DNA from: Egicoccus sp. AB-alg6-2
Lineage (GTDB): Bacteria > Actinomycetota > Nitriliruptoria > Nitriliruptorales > Nitriliruptoraceae
Assembly (NCBI RefSeq): GCF_041821025.1
Contig: NZ_JBGUAY010000007.1
Location: forward strand, 215,890-279,889
Reading direction: 5' to 3'
Length of the DNA: 64,000 bases
Shown here: positions 23,784-33,400 of the stretch, piece by piece
Layout: each line of letters opens with the position of its first letter
How positions within the stretch are numbered: position 1 is the stretch's first letter
Program-made: the position numbers and the translations under genes
The notes under the pieces: model-generated
Databases searched by the model: none
The model's input: only the letters and a program-made list of their open reading frames with translations
What the model was told of the DNA's origin: nothing

Positions 23784-25301
23784 TTGTCGCTCGCCCTGCC
23801 GGTCGACCTGCCCGTGCTGGTCGTCGGCGCGCTGTTGGTCGCGGCCGTGCTCGTGGCCGGGCTGTCCGACCGGCTGCGGATGCCCGGCGCCTTGGTGTCG
23901 CTGGGGCTGGGCATGTTCCTCGGCAGCGACGTGCTCGGACTGGTCGCCTTCGACGACGCCGATCTGGCCCGCAACCTCGGGGTGATCGCCCTGGTGGTGA
24001 TCCTGTTCGAGGGTGGACTGACGACCAAGCCCGAGGACCTGCGGCGGGGTGGGCTGCCGGGCTTCGTGCTCTCCAACCTCGGCGTGCTGGTGACGGCGTC
24101 GGTCACGGCGGTGGCCCTGGTGCTGCTGCTCGACGTCGGGTGGCGGACGGGGTTCCTGCTGGGCGCCATCGTCGGCTCGACCGATGCGGCCGCCGTCTTC
24201 GACCTGCTGCGCCGCACGCCGTTGCCGCGCCGGATCGCGTCGGTGCTCGAGGTCGAGTCCGGTGCCAACGACCCGTTCGCCGTCGTGCTCACGATCGGGA
24301 TCCTCGCGACCGCGGAGACCGCGGGACACTGGCGCGACTGGGTCGTGCTCGGCGCGACGCAGCTGGTGGGCGGCATCCTGTTCGGGGTGGTCGTCGGTCT
24401 CTTCGGAACGTTGCTGTTGCGCCGGTGGCGGCTGCGGTCGCAGGCGCTGTTCCCGTTGCTGGCCCTCGCCATCGCCGCGGTCGCCTACGGAAGCGCGGCG
24501 GTCATCGGCGCATCCGGGTTCCTCGCGGTCTACATCGCCGGCCTGGCCATCGGCGCCGGCGTCCCACGCCAGCGCCGCATCATCCGCAACTTCGTGACCA
24601 CGCTCGCCAACAGTGCCGACCTCGGCCTGTTCCTGCTGCTCGGCCTGCTCGTCAACCCCTCACGGCTGGGCGCCGTCGCGGTCCCGGCACTGGCGGTGAC
24701 GGCCGTGCTGCTCTTCGTCGCCCGCCCGATCGCCACCGTGGTGTGCCTGACCCCCTTCCGCTTCGGCTGGCGCGACCAGGTGGTCGCGTCCTGGGCCGGG
24801 TTGCGGGGCGCGGTGCCCATCGTGCTCGCCACCTTCCCCCTGACCGCCGGCTATCCGCGCGGGGCGACGATCTTCGACGTCGTGTTCTTCGTGGTGCTGA
24901 TCTCGGTGGCGGTGCAGGGCGCGACCGTCGGTCCGCTGGTGCGCCGGCTCGGACTGGAGACCGACCGCCCGGCGTGGGAGAACCTCGCCGAGGCGCTGCC
25001 GGTCGAGTCGCTCGACGTCCACCTGGTCGAGTTGACCGTCGCCGAGGAACTGCCGATCTGCGGCCGGGCGCTGCGCGACATCCCGCTGCCGCCCGGGATG
25101 CTGGTCACGACGCTGGTGCGCGGCCATCAGTCGCTCGTCCCCACCGGGACCACCCGGCTCCAACCCGACGACCTCCTGGTGATCACGGTCGCCGCCAGCG
25201 ACGACGCAGCGGCGCTGGTCAGCCGCTGGGCGCGGCGGCGAGGACACCGCGAGGAAGTCCCTGGTCGCGTGGACGACGGTGACGGTCGGGATCCGGAATG
25301 A
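23784..25301 (+). CDS. Potassium/proton antiporter, CPA1/CvrA (NhaP2) type
   Basis: 505 residues from a TTG at 23784 with GGAGGAGGG upstream. About 12 membrane helices with NLGVIALVVILFEGGLTT, LLGAIVGSTDAAAVFDLL, LEVESGANDPFAVVLT (the ion-site Asp), and FVVLISVAVQGATVGPL. The C-terminal 100 residues after LGLETDRPAWEN form a TrkA-C-like regulatory domain (VDLTVAEELPICGRAL-type sequence to DDLLVITV). This matches the K+/H+ antiporters that adjust cell volume and pH. It overlaps the APH-like gene by ATGA. A Na+/H+ specificity cannot be excluded. Confidence 0.92.
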   Translation: MSLALPVDLPVLVVGALLVAAVLVAGLSDRLRMPGALVSLGLGMFLGSDVLGLVAFDDADLARNLGVIALVVILFEGGLTTKPEDLRRGGLPGFVLSNLGVLVTASVTAVALVLLLDVGWRTGFLLGAIVGSTDAAAVFDLLRRTPLPRRIASVLEVESGANDPFAVVLTIGILATAETAGHWRDWVVLGATQLVGGILFGVVVGLFGTLLLRRWRLRSQALFPLLALAIAAVAYGSAAVIGASGFLAVYIAGLAIGAGVPRQRRIIRNFVTTLANSADLGLFLLLGLLVNPSRLGAVAVPALAVTAVLLFVARPIATVVCLTPFRFGWRDQVVASWAGLRGAVPIVLATFPLTAGYPRGATIFDVVFFVVLISVAVQGATVGPLVRRLGLETDRPAWENLAEALPVESLDVHLVELTVAEELPICGRALRDIPLPPGMLVTTLVRGHQSLVPTGTTRLQPDDLLVITVAASDDAAALVSRWARRRGHREEVPGRVDDGDGRDPE

Positions 25302-26227
25302 AGGATGACCGCTTCGGCCGGGACCTCGCCGTCGTCGGACACCTGCGCGATCATCCGAAGGGGCGGGCATGGTTGCGCGGTCTGCCCGAACTGGTCGAGA
25401 CGGTGTCACGGGGCTGGGACCTGCAGGTGGGGGAGCCCTGGCCCGACGGTCGGGCGGCCTGGACGGCGCCTGCGGTCACCCGCGACGGCCATGACGTCGT
25501 CCTGAAATTGAGTTGGCCCCACGAGGAAGCGGCGGGGGAGGCGGCCGCGCTGTATCACTGGCGGGGCCACGGGGCCGTCGAGGTCGTGCGGCACGATCCC
25601 CAGCGGTGGGCGCTGCTGCTCGCACGCTGCCGGCCCGGGCTCGCACTGCGCGCGCACGACGCCGCGGTCGACGGTCGGCTGGAGATCGCGGCGGACGTTC
25701 TGCGGCGGCTGTGGGCGGTGCCGGTGCCGGAGCGAACGCTGGGCCCGGTCCCCGATCTGGCGTCGGTCACGACCCGCTGGGCCGAACTCGCGGACCGGCG
25801 GCTGGCCGGAGTCGACGTGGACCACGACCCGGGCGTCGTTCGTACCGGCGTCGACCTGCTGCGCTCGCTGCCCGCGGGGGCCACGGCTGTGGTGCTGCTG
25901 CACGGCGACTTCAATCCCGGCAACGTGCTGCTCGACTCCGGGCGGGGCTGGCTGGCGATCGACCCGAAGCCGATGCTCGGCGATCCTGCCTACGACCCGT
26001 GGCCCCTGGTGACCCAACTCGGCCACCCGTTCACGACCGCCGATCCGGTTGGCGTACTGCGGCGGCGTTTCCGGAGGTTCGGCGATCTCGTCGGGGCACC
26101 TGCCGACCGGCTGGCGGCCTGGTCGCTGGCACGTACCGTCGAGTCCGGCCTGTGGGAGCACGCGCACGGCCGAGCCGGGGCGGCCGCTGCCGAATTCGCC
26201 CGGGCCGCGGTCGTCGCGCGCGTGTGA
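25298..26227 (+). CDS. APH(6)/streptomycin-6-kinase-like phosphotransferase
   Basis: 309 residues from an ATG at 25298 overlapping the antiporter stop. The protein-kinase-like phosphotransferase fold shows DVVLKLSWPHEEAAGEAAAL (ATP-site Lys), LLARCRPGLALR, the catalytic loop VLLHGDFNPGNVLL and the metal Asp in WLAIDPKPMLGDPAYDPW. This matches the PF04655 aminoglycoside/hydroxyurea phosphotransferase family. Members give streptomycin or hydroxyurea resistance, but many chromosomal copies have unknown natural substrates. Coupling to a K+/H+ antiporter gives no clue to the substrate. Confidence 0.88.
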   Translation: MKDDRFGRDLAVVGHLRDHPKGRAWLRGLPELVETVSRGWDLQVGEPWPDGRAAWTAPAVTRDGHDVVLKLSWPHEEAAGEAAALYHWRGHGAVEVVRHDPQRWALLLARCRPGLALRAHDAAVDGRLEIAADVLRRLWAVPVPERTLGPVPDLASVTTRWAELADRRLAGVDVDHDPGVVRTGVDLLRSLPAGATAVVLLHGDFNPGNVLLDSGRGWLAIDPKPMLGDPAYDPWPLVTQLGHPFTTADPVGVLRRRFRRFGDLVGAPADRLAAWSLARTVESGLWEHAHGRAGAAAAEFARAAVVARV

Positions 26228-26244
26228 CGAGCCGACGCGTGCCG

Positions 26245-28707
26245 TCAGCGGGCCGTCGTGGTTCCGTCGTCGACGAGGTAGGCCAACGTCCGGGCCAGGA
26301 ACGAGCCCATCTGGGCGCGGGTGACGGTGCCTTCGGGCCGGTATCGGCCGGTGCCGTCTCCGCCGGTGAGCCCTCCACCGGCCGCCTTGCCGATGTTGAC
26401 CTCGTGGGTGTTGCCGGCGACGTCGCTGAACGCTCCGCTGCCTTTCGCCATCTCGGTGGCGGTGCGGTACTCCAGCGCCCGGACCAGGAACGTCGCCATC
26501 TGGGCCCGCGTGACCGGCGCGTCGGGCCGGTAGGTGCGGTCGGCGTAGCCGCCGATGACGCCCGCGGTGGCGAGCCGCCGGATGTTGACCTCGTGACGCG
26601 TTCCGGTCACGTCGGTGAAGTCCACGCTGGCGGCCGGCAGGGTCCCACCGGCGGCCGTGATCGTGTTGGCGATGAAGGTCGCCATCTGGCCGCGGGTAAC
26701 CGGCTGGCCGGGACGGTAGGTGCCGTCGGAGAAGCCGCCGGCGACCGCATAGTGGGCGACGCAGTCGATGCCCGCGCCGTGCGTGTCGGTGGACGCCACG
26801 TCGCGGAACGCGTTGCGAGGAGCGGCCGCACACGTGCTCGTGATGTCGCGCACCGTGGTGGTCGGGGGCGCCGGCGGTGGTGCCTGGGGCACGGTGGCGA
26901 GCAGCGCCTCGATGTCGAGCAGCCCGAAGCCGTGGTCGCGGTCGCGGCCGGTCGCGCCGAGATCCCGGGCCGTTGCGGCCAGTGCGGTCCGCGTCTGGGC
27001 GGCCGTTGCCCCGGCCGCCTCGAGGTACAGCGCCGCGGCGCCGGCGACGATCGGCGCGGCGAACGAGGTCCCGTTGACCACGCCGTACCCGCCGCGCTCG
27101 CCCAGGCTGAGCACGCCCGTCGTCGCGGTGGAGCCGTTACCGCCCGGGGCGACCAGTTCGACCCAGGCCGCACGGTTCGAGTAAGGAGCCAGGATGGCGT
27201 TGGGTCCCGTCGCGCCGACCGCGATCGTGGCCGGATGTTCGGCCGGGACGCTCGGCTGGTCGACCAGCGCCTCGTTGCCGGCAGCGGCGACGATCAGCAC
27301 GCCGGCCTGCTGGGCGCGCGCCAGGGCGGCGGCGATCACCGGCGGCGTGACGCCGCGTGAGCCGAGCGAGAGGTTGAGGATCTGGACGCGGTCGGCGACG
27401 CCACGGTCGATCGCTGCGGCGATGGCGTTGGCGTTGCCGCAGCCGGCGAAGTCGAACACCTGGTAGGGCCGGATCTTCGCGCCTGGGGCGATCCCGGCCA
27501 CGGAACCGGACGCAGCGGCCGCGACGCCGGACACCAGCGTCCCGTGGCCGCCGCGGTCGGAGTTCCCGCCACTCGCGAGTGCCCGTCCGCGGACCGTGTC
27601 GTAGCCACCGACCACCCGACCACCGAACTCGGAGCGGCGTCCGTCGACGCCGTCGTCGATGACGCCGATGGTGATGCCCGCCCCGGTGGCACGTCCGGTC
27701 GCGGCGCCGGCGCGCACCTCGTTGCGCCACCACGCGTCGGCACCGGCGGCCGTTGCCACCGTCTCCGTGGTGGCCGTGGGAAGCAGTTCGGCGTCGCGGA
27801 CCTCGGCGACCCCGGGAAGTGCCCGGAGCCCACCGACGGCACCGCGGTCGGCGAGCAGCACCTCGAAACGTCCCGACGCGTGGTGCACCGAGCTCGGGAC
27901 CAGGCCCGCAGCCCTCGCGGAGGCCAGGGCGGTCGCCAGGCGGCCGGGAGCGGCGACGACGTCCTGGCGCGTGAACACGGTGCTCTGGCAGGCGCCGCCG
28001 GGCCAGATGCCGACCGGCTCGTCCTCCTCGGGCATCTCGTCGACGAGGCGGCCGTCACCGGCGTAGGACTCGACGAAGAACGCGAACTCGGTGGGTGAAC
28101 CGAGTGCCGAAGCCGGGAACGGGTAGCCGGCACCGTGCCCGTCGGGGGCGAGCTGTCCGGCCCCGGCGTGGGCCACGGTCCTGGTGTCGAGGTCGTAGAC
28201 GACGCCGGTGAGCTGACCGTTCAGCGTGGCGATGTCGACGAGGAAGTTGCGGCGCGCGTCGGTCTGCAGCAGCAGCGACACGCCGCCGAGCAGGTCGTCG
28301 CGGGTGATGGCACGACAGGTCTCGAAGGTGAACGCCAGCGTCGGTGGCGAGAGTGAGCGGCGCAGGTCCAGTACGTCGGCGCGACGCAGGTCGAGACGGG
28401 CCCCGCCCGCGTCACCGCAGAAGTCGTTGAAGGTGTAGGCCTCGCCGCTGAGGGCGGGCGTGAAGACGGCACCGGGCGCGGCGGCGGTACGAACGTCGGC
28501 GCGGTCGTCGTCGGCCTTTTTCCGCAGGTCGTCGAGGTGGGCGGGTTCGGGCCGCGTCGGCAGGTCGAGGCCGAGTTGCGGTGCCCCGGGCGCGGGAGCG
28601 GCCGTGGCCGGGCCCGCGAACAACGTCAGGCACAGCGTCGCGGCGAGCACCCCGGCCGTCGCACGCGGTCGCCGACTCGTGAATCCCGCCATCGGCCGAC
28701 GCCCCAT
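26245..28707 (-). CDS. Secreted S8 (subtilisin) serine protease with three SLH repeats
   Basis: About 820 residues. A signal peptide (to about residue 37) is followed by a 270-residue N-terminal region including a propeptide-like part, then the S8 domain: Asp351 in TIGVIDDGVDG, His388 in DRGGHGTLVSG, Asn478 in AAAGNEA and Ser548 in VNGTSFAAPIVAG. The last 200 residues hold three S-layer-homology repeats, each with DVxxTxxHxxxI, GG(F/Y)xDxTYRP and VTRxQMATF patterns. SLH repeats tether proteins to secondary wall polymers, so the protease is likely cell-surface bound. The start is taken as the ATG at 28707; 28692 is possible. Substrate unknown. Confidence 0.9.
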   Translation of the reverse strand: MGRRPMAGFTSRRPRATAGVLAATLCLTLFAGPATAAPAPGAPQLGLDLPTRPEPAHLDDLRKKADDDRADVRTAAAPGAVFTPALSGEAYTFNDFCGDAGGARLDLRRADVLDLRRSLSPPTLAFTFETCRAITRDDLLGGVSLLLQTDARRNFLVDIATLNGQLTGVVYDLDTRTVAHAGAGQLAPDGHGAGYPFPASALGSPTEFAFFVESYAGDGRLVDEMPEEDEPVGIWPGGACQSTVFTRQDVVAAPGRLATALASARAAGLVPSSVHHASGRFEVLLADRGAVGGLRALPGVAEVRDAELLPTATTETVATAAGADAWWRNEVRAGAATGRATGAGITIGVIDDGVDGRRSEFGGRVVGGYDTVRGRALASGGNSDRGGHGTLVSGVAAAASGSVAGIAPGAKIRPYQVFDFAGCGNANAIAAAIDRGVADRVQILNLSLGSRGVTPPVIAAALARAQQAGVLIVAAAGNEALVDQPSVPAEHPATIAVGATGPNAILAPYSNRAAWVELVAPGGNGSTATTGVLSLGERGGYGVVNGTSFAAPIVAGAAALYLEAAGATAAQTRTALAATARDLGATGRDRDHGFGLLDIEALLATVPQAPPPAPPTTTVRDITSTCAAAPRNAFRDVASTDTHGAGIDCVAHYAVAGGFSDGTYRPGQPVTRGQMATFIANTITAAGGTLPAASVDFTDVTGTRHEVNIRRLATAGVIGGYADRTYRPDAPVTRAQMATFLVRALEYRTATEMAKGSGAFSDVAGNTHEVNIGKAAGGGLTGGDGTGRYRPEGTVTRAQMGSFLARTLAYLVDDGTTTAR

Positions 28708-28969
28708 GTCCACCCCGGGCCGGCTCTCGGTCCCGACCCTGAGTGTCGGCCGCACCCATGCTCCACCGTAGGAGTTGGGGCAAGGACGTGCCCCGGGCGC
28801 TCGAATTCCGTCGACTTCCGCGTCGGCAGCCGGCGTTGATGACACCTGCCGAAAAGGGATGCGTCGTCCGGGCGTTTCCGCGTTGTCGCCAGCCGTTGAC
28901 GCCACGTCAGCGCGGTCGGATGATGGACCGGTACCTCGCCACTGCCATCGGTCGTAGGAGCAGTTGGGC

Positions 28970-29170
28970 ATGGCGCAGTCACGAATGTGGATGTGGCGGT
29001 TCTTGAAGCTCTCGCTGCTCGTCGCCATCTTCTACGTTCTGATGTCGCTGGTCATCGCGATTGGTTCAGCTGCCACGGGACATCTGGAGAAGGCGGTGCT
29101 CACGGGGCTCGCCGCGGGGGTCTGCGCTCTGGCTGTGCGCGTCCACCGGATCGGCAGCAAGCGCGCGTGA
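28970..29170 (+). CDS. Small two-helix membrane protein (66 aa)
   Basis: 66 residues from an ATG at 28970 with TAGGAG nine bases upstream. It reads MAQSRMWMWRFLKLSLLVAI, with hydrophobic helices at about 12-31 and 40-55 and a basic tail GSKRA. The Trp/Met-rich start and positive tail suggest both ends in the cytoplasm. It is divergent from the S8-SLH protease and followed by a strong terminator hairpin. No family recognised. Confidence 0.6.
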   Translation: MAQSRMWMWRFLKLSLLVAIFYVLMSLVIAIGSAATGHLEKAVLTGLAAGVCALAVRVHRIGSKRA

Positions 29171-29274
29171 CGCTGGGCCTGCCACACGTCTCGACTCACC
29201 GAGACGGCCGGCATGGGACCGCCCGCTGCGGGTCAGGGACGCACATCGGACGACCGGCAGCATCCGCCGACCGG

Positions 29275-29310
29275 GACGTCGAGCCTCCGCGACAGCGGAG
29301 GCTCGACGTC
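29275..29310. terminator. Bidirectional terminator hairpin
   Basis: A 16-bp perfect stem: GACGTCGAGCCTCCGC (29275-29290), loop GACA, GCGGAGGCTCGACGTC (29295-29310). It lies between the ends of the small membrane gene and the converging secreted-protein gene and would serve both. There is no T tract, as is common in GC-rich actinobacteria. Confidence 0.85.
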
Positions 29311-29329
29311 GTTGCGACAACCCCCGGCC

Positions 29330-29791
29330 TCAGCCGTAGGCAGGGGGTCGGATGCGGTTCGTGTGGAGGTCCAGGAGGATCTTGGCGCACTGCGCTCGGT
29401 TGTTGGCCACGAACTCGCCATAGAACGCGTACGGGTACTCGAGGAACAGGCTCTCCAGCATCTCGCACTGCGACAGAGCCGCCGGCATGCTCAAGCTGTT
29501 TGCCGGCACGTACCCGTGCTGTCGGAGCGACTGCAATCCACGGGCGACCGTCGTGATACAGCCTTCTCGAGAGAGGATCGGCAGGTCATCGACGCCCTGG
29601 AAGTCGTCGAACACGTAGTAGATCGGCACCCAGTACGCCGTGGTCGACCCGAAGACGTCATCACGGGTGTCGTAGGCGCCGTCGCAGAACGACTGAGGCG
29701 TGACGGGACGGTTCGGTGCAGCCGCGGCTGGCAACGCGGTGACGAACAGCATCCCTACGGCAAGCGCAGCAGCCAACAGTTGTCTCATCAT
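29330..29791 (-). CDS. Small secreted protein with four cysteines
   Basis: 153 residues from an ATG at 29791 with GGGGAGG upstream (a second ATG follows at once). A classic signal peptide MMRQLLAAALAVGMLFVTAL with AAAA cleavage near residue 25 precedes a mature region of about 125 residues with four cysteines (FCDGAYD, EGCITT, SQCEML, AQCAKI), probably two disulfides. It is rich in Tyr and Phe (YWVPIYYVFDDF). No known domain recognised. It likely acts outside the cell; ending at a shared terminator, it is monocistronic. Confidence 0.72.
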   Translation of the reverse strand: MMRQLLAAALAVGMLFVTALPAAAAPNRPVTPQSFCDGAYDTRDDVFGSTTAYWVPIYYVFDDFQGVDDLPILSREGCITTVARGLQSLRQHGYVPANSLSMPAALSQCEMLESLFLEYPYAFYGEFVANNRAQCAKILLDLHTNRIRPPAYG

Positions 29792-30011
29792 GTCGAGTCC
29801 TCCCCTTGCGCCCGCCCGCTGATGCGGACTCCCCAGCGCCGCCCGACTCAACCATCCGCTTCGCGCCGAAGAGAGCCCCCCGTGGACCGGGTGCGCCCTC
29901 CGCGAAGCGCGGTGCAGCCGCCCCAAGGCGCAACTGACCGTCGAACCGCAACCACATGCGGTGAGATGCCGGCTCTCGTCGAGCAAGGAGCCCGCGTCGG
30001 AAGCCGCCGAC

Positions 30012-30485
30012 TCAGTCGTCCTCGAGTTCCTCGCGGAGGCCGTCGGGGTCGATGAGGCCGCCGGCGGCGGCCAGCGCGCCGGCGGTGGTCACGGCGCGGT
30101 CGTAGACGACCGCGAAGTAGTTGGCCGCGATCTGCTCGTGGCCGGGCAACGGTGGCGGACCGAGCGAACGGGGGACGGCCGCCGGCTCGTCGGTGATCTG
30201 CACGCCCGTCTCCGTCTCGGGCAACTGCGCGGGATCGCCCCAGAACTCGACCGGGTCGGGCTGGTTGCGGTTGCGTCCCCGGCTGCGGCCGCGGTTGTTG
30301 CGGCCGGACTTGCCGCCGCCGCCACCGCCGCCCCCCGCGCCGCCGTTGCCGCCGCGTTGGCCACCCCCGCGACGCTCGGCCTGCGCCGCCGGCTGGCCGG
30401 CGCCAGCGCCGGCGCGGCCGCGGCCACGGCGGTTGCGCGAAGGCTTGCGGCCGCCCTCGCCCCCGGCGTTTCGGGCTGCGTTCAT
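30012..30485 (-). CDS. Disordered Arg/Gly-rich protein coupled to the SNF2 helicase
   Basis: 157 residues from an ATG at 30485 that overlaps the helicase stop (ATGA) with GGAGG upstream. The first 80 residues are an RGG-like low-complexity tract (Arg, Gly, Asn, Ala, with a poly-Gly run), expected to bind nucleic acid. The C-terminal 70 residues are ordered and probably conserved: VEFWGDPAQLPE, then LGPPPLPGHEQIAANYFAVV and DRAVTTAGALAAAGGL. This tail, rather than the tract, is the likely family core. It may be an accessory or substrate-recruiting partner of the helicase. No named family; function unknown. Confidence 0.7.
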   Translation of the reverse strand: MNAARNAGGEGGRKPSRNRRGRGRAGAGAGQPAAQAERRGGGQRGGNGGAGGGGGGGGKSGRNNRGRSRGRNRNQPDPVEFWGDPAQLPETETGVQITDEPAAVPRSLGPPPLPGHEQIAANYFAVVYDRAVTTAGALAAAGGLIDPDGLREELEDD

Positions 30486-33400
30486 GCTCGGCCTCCACTT
30501 CCGGCGATCTCGAGGCCGGTCTCGTCGGTCAGCAGCGCCTGCTTGTCCAGGCCCAGGGCACGCCGCAGCTGGTCGGAGTCGAGGTCGTCGACCGAGCTCG
30601 ATTTCGGCAGCACCATGTCGGCGATCTGCCGCTTGCCCGACACCACTTCCTCGACGCGTTCGTCGACGGTGCCGGGGCACACCAGTCGGTGGGCGACCAC
30701 GGTGCGGGTCTGGCCGATGCGCCACACCCGGTCGCGGGCCTGGTCCTCGACCGCGGGGTTCCACCACCGGTCGTAGAGCACCACGTGGCTGGCCGCGGTC
30801 AGGTTCAGGCCCGTTCCGCCGGCCTTGAGCGAGAGCACCATGGCGCCGGGTCCGGTCCCGGCCTGGAAGTCCGACACCAGCTTGTCGCGTCGTCCGCGTG
30901 CCAACCCGCCGTGATAGCAGGCGATCGGCAGGCCGGTCCGCGCCGACAGGTGCGTCGCGAGGCGGTCACCCCAGGTCGCGAAGTGGGTGAAGATCAGCAT
31001 CCGCTCGCCGGCCTCGAAGACGTTTTCGACGATCTCCTCGAGCCGGGTGAGCTTGCCCGAGCGGCCGGCCAACTCGCCGTCCTCGCCGGTGTAGGCGACC
31101 GGGTGGTTGCAGATCTGCTTGAGCGCGGTGATCGCCGCGAGCACGGCGCCCTTCTTCTTGGGAGCACCCGGTTCGGACTCGGCGGTCTCGGCGACCAGGG
31201 TGTCGAGGACCGCCTGGTACAGCCCGATCTGCTCGGGCGTCATCGGGCAGTGGTCGAGCGCGTCGATGCGGTCGGGCAGCTCCTGGGCGATGACCGGCTC
31301 GGCCTTGGTGCGCCGGAAGACGAGCACACCGTTGAGGGTCTTGAGCGCCGACTCGGCGGTCGAGCCCGACTCGGAGGCCTTCTGCATCTGGGCCACGAAC
31401 GTGGCGCGGTCGCCGACCAATCCGGGGTTGACGAAGTCCATCAGGGCCCAAAGGTCTCCGAGCCCGTTCTCGATCGGGGTGCCGGTCAGGACGATGCGGT
31501 TGCGGGCCTCGAGCCGTCGCAGCTGTTGCGCCGTCTCCGAGGTCGGGTTCTTGATGACCTGCGCTTCGTCGAGCACGACCTTGTTCCACGCGATGCCGGC
31601 GAGGGACTCGACGTCGCGCAACGCCGTGCCGTACGTGGTCAGCAGCACGTCGGTGTCGGCGACGACCTCGGCGATCGCGTCGCGTTCGGCCCGGTCGACG
31701 CCGTGGTGGACCTTGACGCGCAGTTCCGGGACGAACTTGGCCGCTTCGGAGGCCCAGTTGCCGACCACGGCGGGTGGGGCGATGACCAGGGCCGGACCGG
31801 CCTCGCGGGTCAGTCGCAGGTGGGCGAGCAGGGTCGGCGTCTTGCCGAGCCCCATGTCCAGGGCCAGACAGCCGCCGAGCCCGGCGCTGTCGAGGAACGC
31901 CAGCCAGGCCAGCGCGTTGGCCTGGTAGCTGCGGAGTTCGCCCTCGAACCCGTCGGGCGAGGTCGGCGGATCGGTGGGGATCTCGCGCGCGCTGCGCAGC
32001 AGGTCGGCGGCCCAGCCCTCGCCGCCGACGGAGACCGGGTGGCCCAGTGCCGTGCCGTCGAGGCCCAGCGCGTACCGCAGCATGTCGGCGCCCGAGAGCC
32101 GGGTCTGGTTCTGACGCTCCGCGAGGGCGGCCGCGGCGGCCTCGAGGTCGGCGTGGTCGACCTCGACCCACTTGCCGTGCGACTTCACCAGCGGACGCGA
32201 TTCCTGCGCCAGGCGCTGGATGTCGTCGGCCGTCAGCTCGACGTCGTCGAAGACCGCCGACCACCGCACGCTCGACAGCTGCTGAGCGCCGACGGCGGTC
32301 TCGTGCCCGCCCGTGGAGGTCACCCGCAGCGATGGCGTCGCCTTCTTCTTGGCCAGCGGCGGGACGCGTACGTCGAAACCGGCGGCGACCAGCACCGAAC
32401 CGGTGTGGGCCATTAGGTCCCAGGCCTCGTCCTGGCTCAGGATGACCTGACCGCGACGCGTGTCCTTGCCGCGGGCGAGGGGGGAGTACAGGCCCTCGAG
32501 CCGCTCGAGCTCCCGCTTGATCGACTCCTTGCGCTCGTGCTTCGCACGCGACATCGCCGCCTCGACCGGCTCCTCCTTGCGGCCGGCCGCCGAGGTGAGC
32601 GTGCGGAGCAGCCACGCGTCGCCGTCGTCGGGCGGGTCGAGCTGGACGGTCAGGCCGACCTTCGGCGCGCCCGTGACGCCCTCGGCCCAGGTCTTGAGGC
32701 CCTTGCCGATGTCGCTTCCCTGCTGGTGCAGCGCCTCGAACGTGGAGCCGTCGAGGCGGCCCAGGACCGCCTCGGCGACCTCGGACGCGCTGCGCGGTTG
32801 CGGCGGTGGCGCCGGGACCTCGACGCGGGCCGCGGCCTCGCGGCAGATGGCGTCGACGAACGTCGCCACGATCGACCGGGTGATCGCGCGCGGATCCCGG
32901 CGATCGAGGGCGGCGATCGCGCCGGGCATCGAACGTGCCAGCGCCGTCAGTTCGTCGTGGTCGATCAGCGTCGCGTCCCAGCGAACCGCGAAGAACGACC
33001 GGTTCGCCGGCGCGTCCCCGACCTTCTGCAACTGCGGGACCATGCGCCCGTGGGCGACCAGACGCACGGCGAGTGCGGCGGTCAGGCCCATCCACGTCAC
33101 CGAGGCACCGAGCGCCTCGTCGTCATGGGTGGAGTTGAGCGAGACGAGCCAGCCGAGCGAGCTGCGGACGGGGGCGGCGACGGCATCCACGCGCTCGCCG
33201 GTCGGCAGCTTGATCGGCTCGTGCTCACCCCACACGTCGCTGCCGGCGCCGACGGCCTTCAACCGGGTCCGCAGCGACTCGATGTCGTCGAACTCCGCCT
33301 CGAAACCGCCGCCCCACGCGACCACGTCCCCGCGGTCCCACGTCAGCTGCAGTTGGGCGATGCCGACGACCGGTGGGCGCGCCGGGGGCTCGGGCTCACG

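Noticed and set aside
27170..27195. tRNA T-loop-like GGTTCGAGT
   Set aside because: It lies in frame inside the S8 protease and no acceptor or anticodon stems can be formed around it. No tRNA was seen elsewhere.
30300..30420. Gly-run tract as a sequencing or frameshift artefact
   Set aside because: The frame stays open on both sides with a coherent C-terminus, and start and stop fit the helicase overlap.
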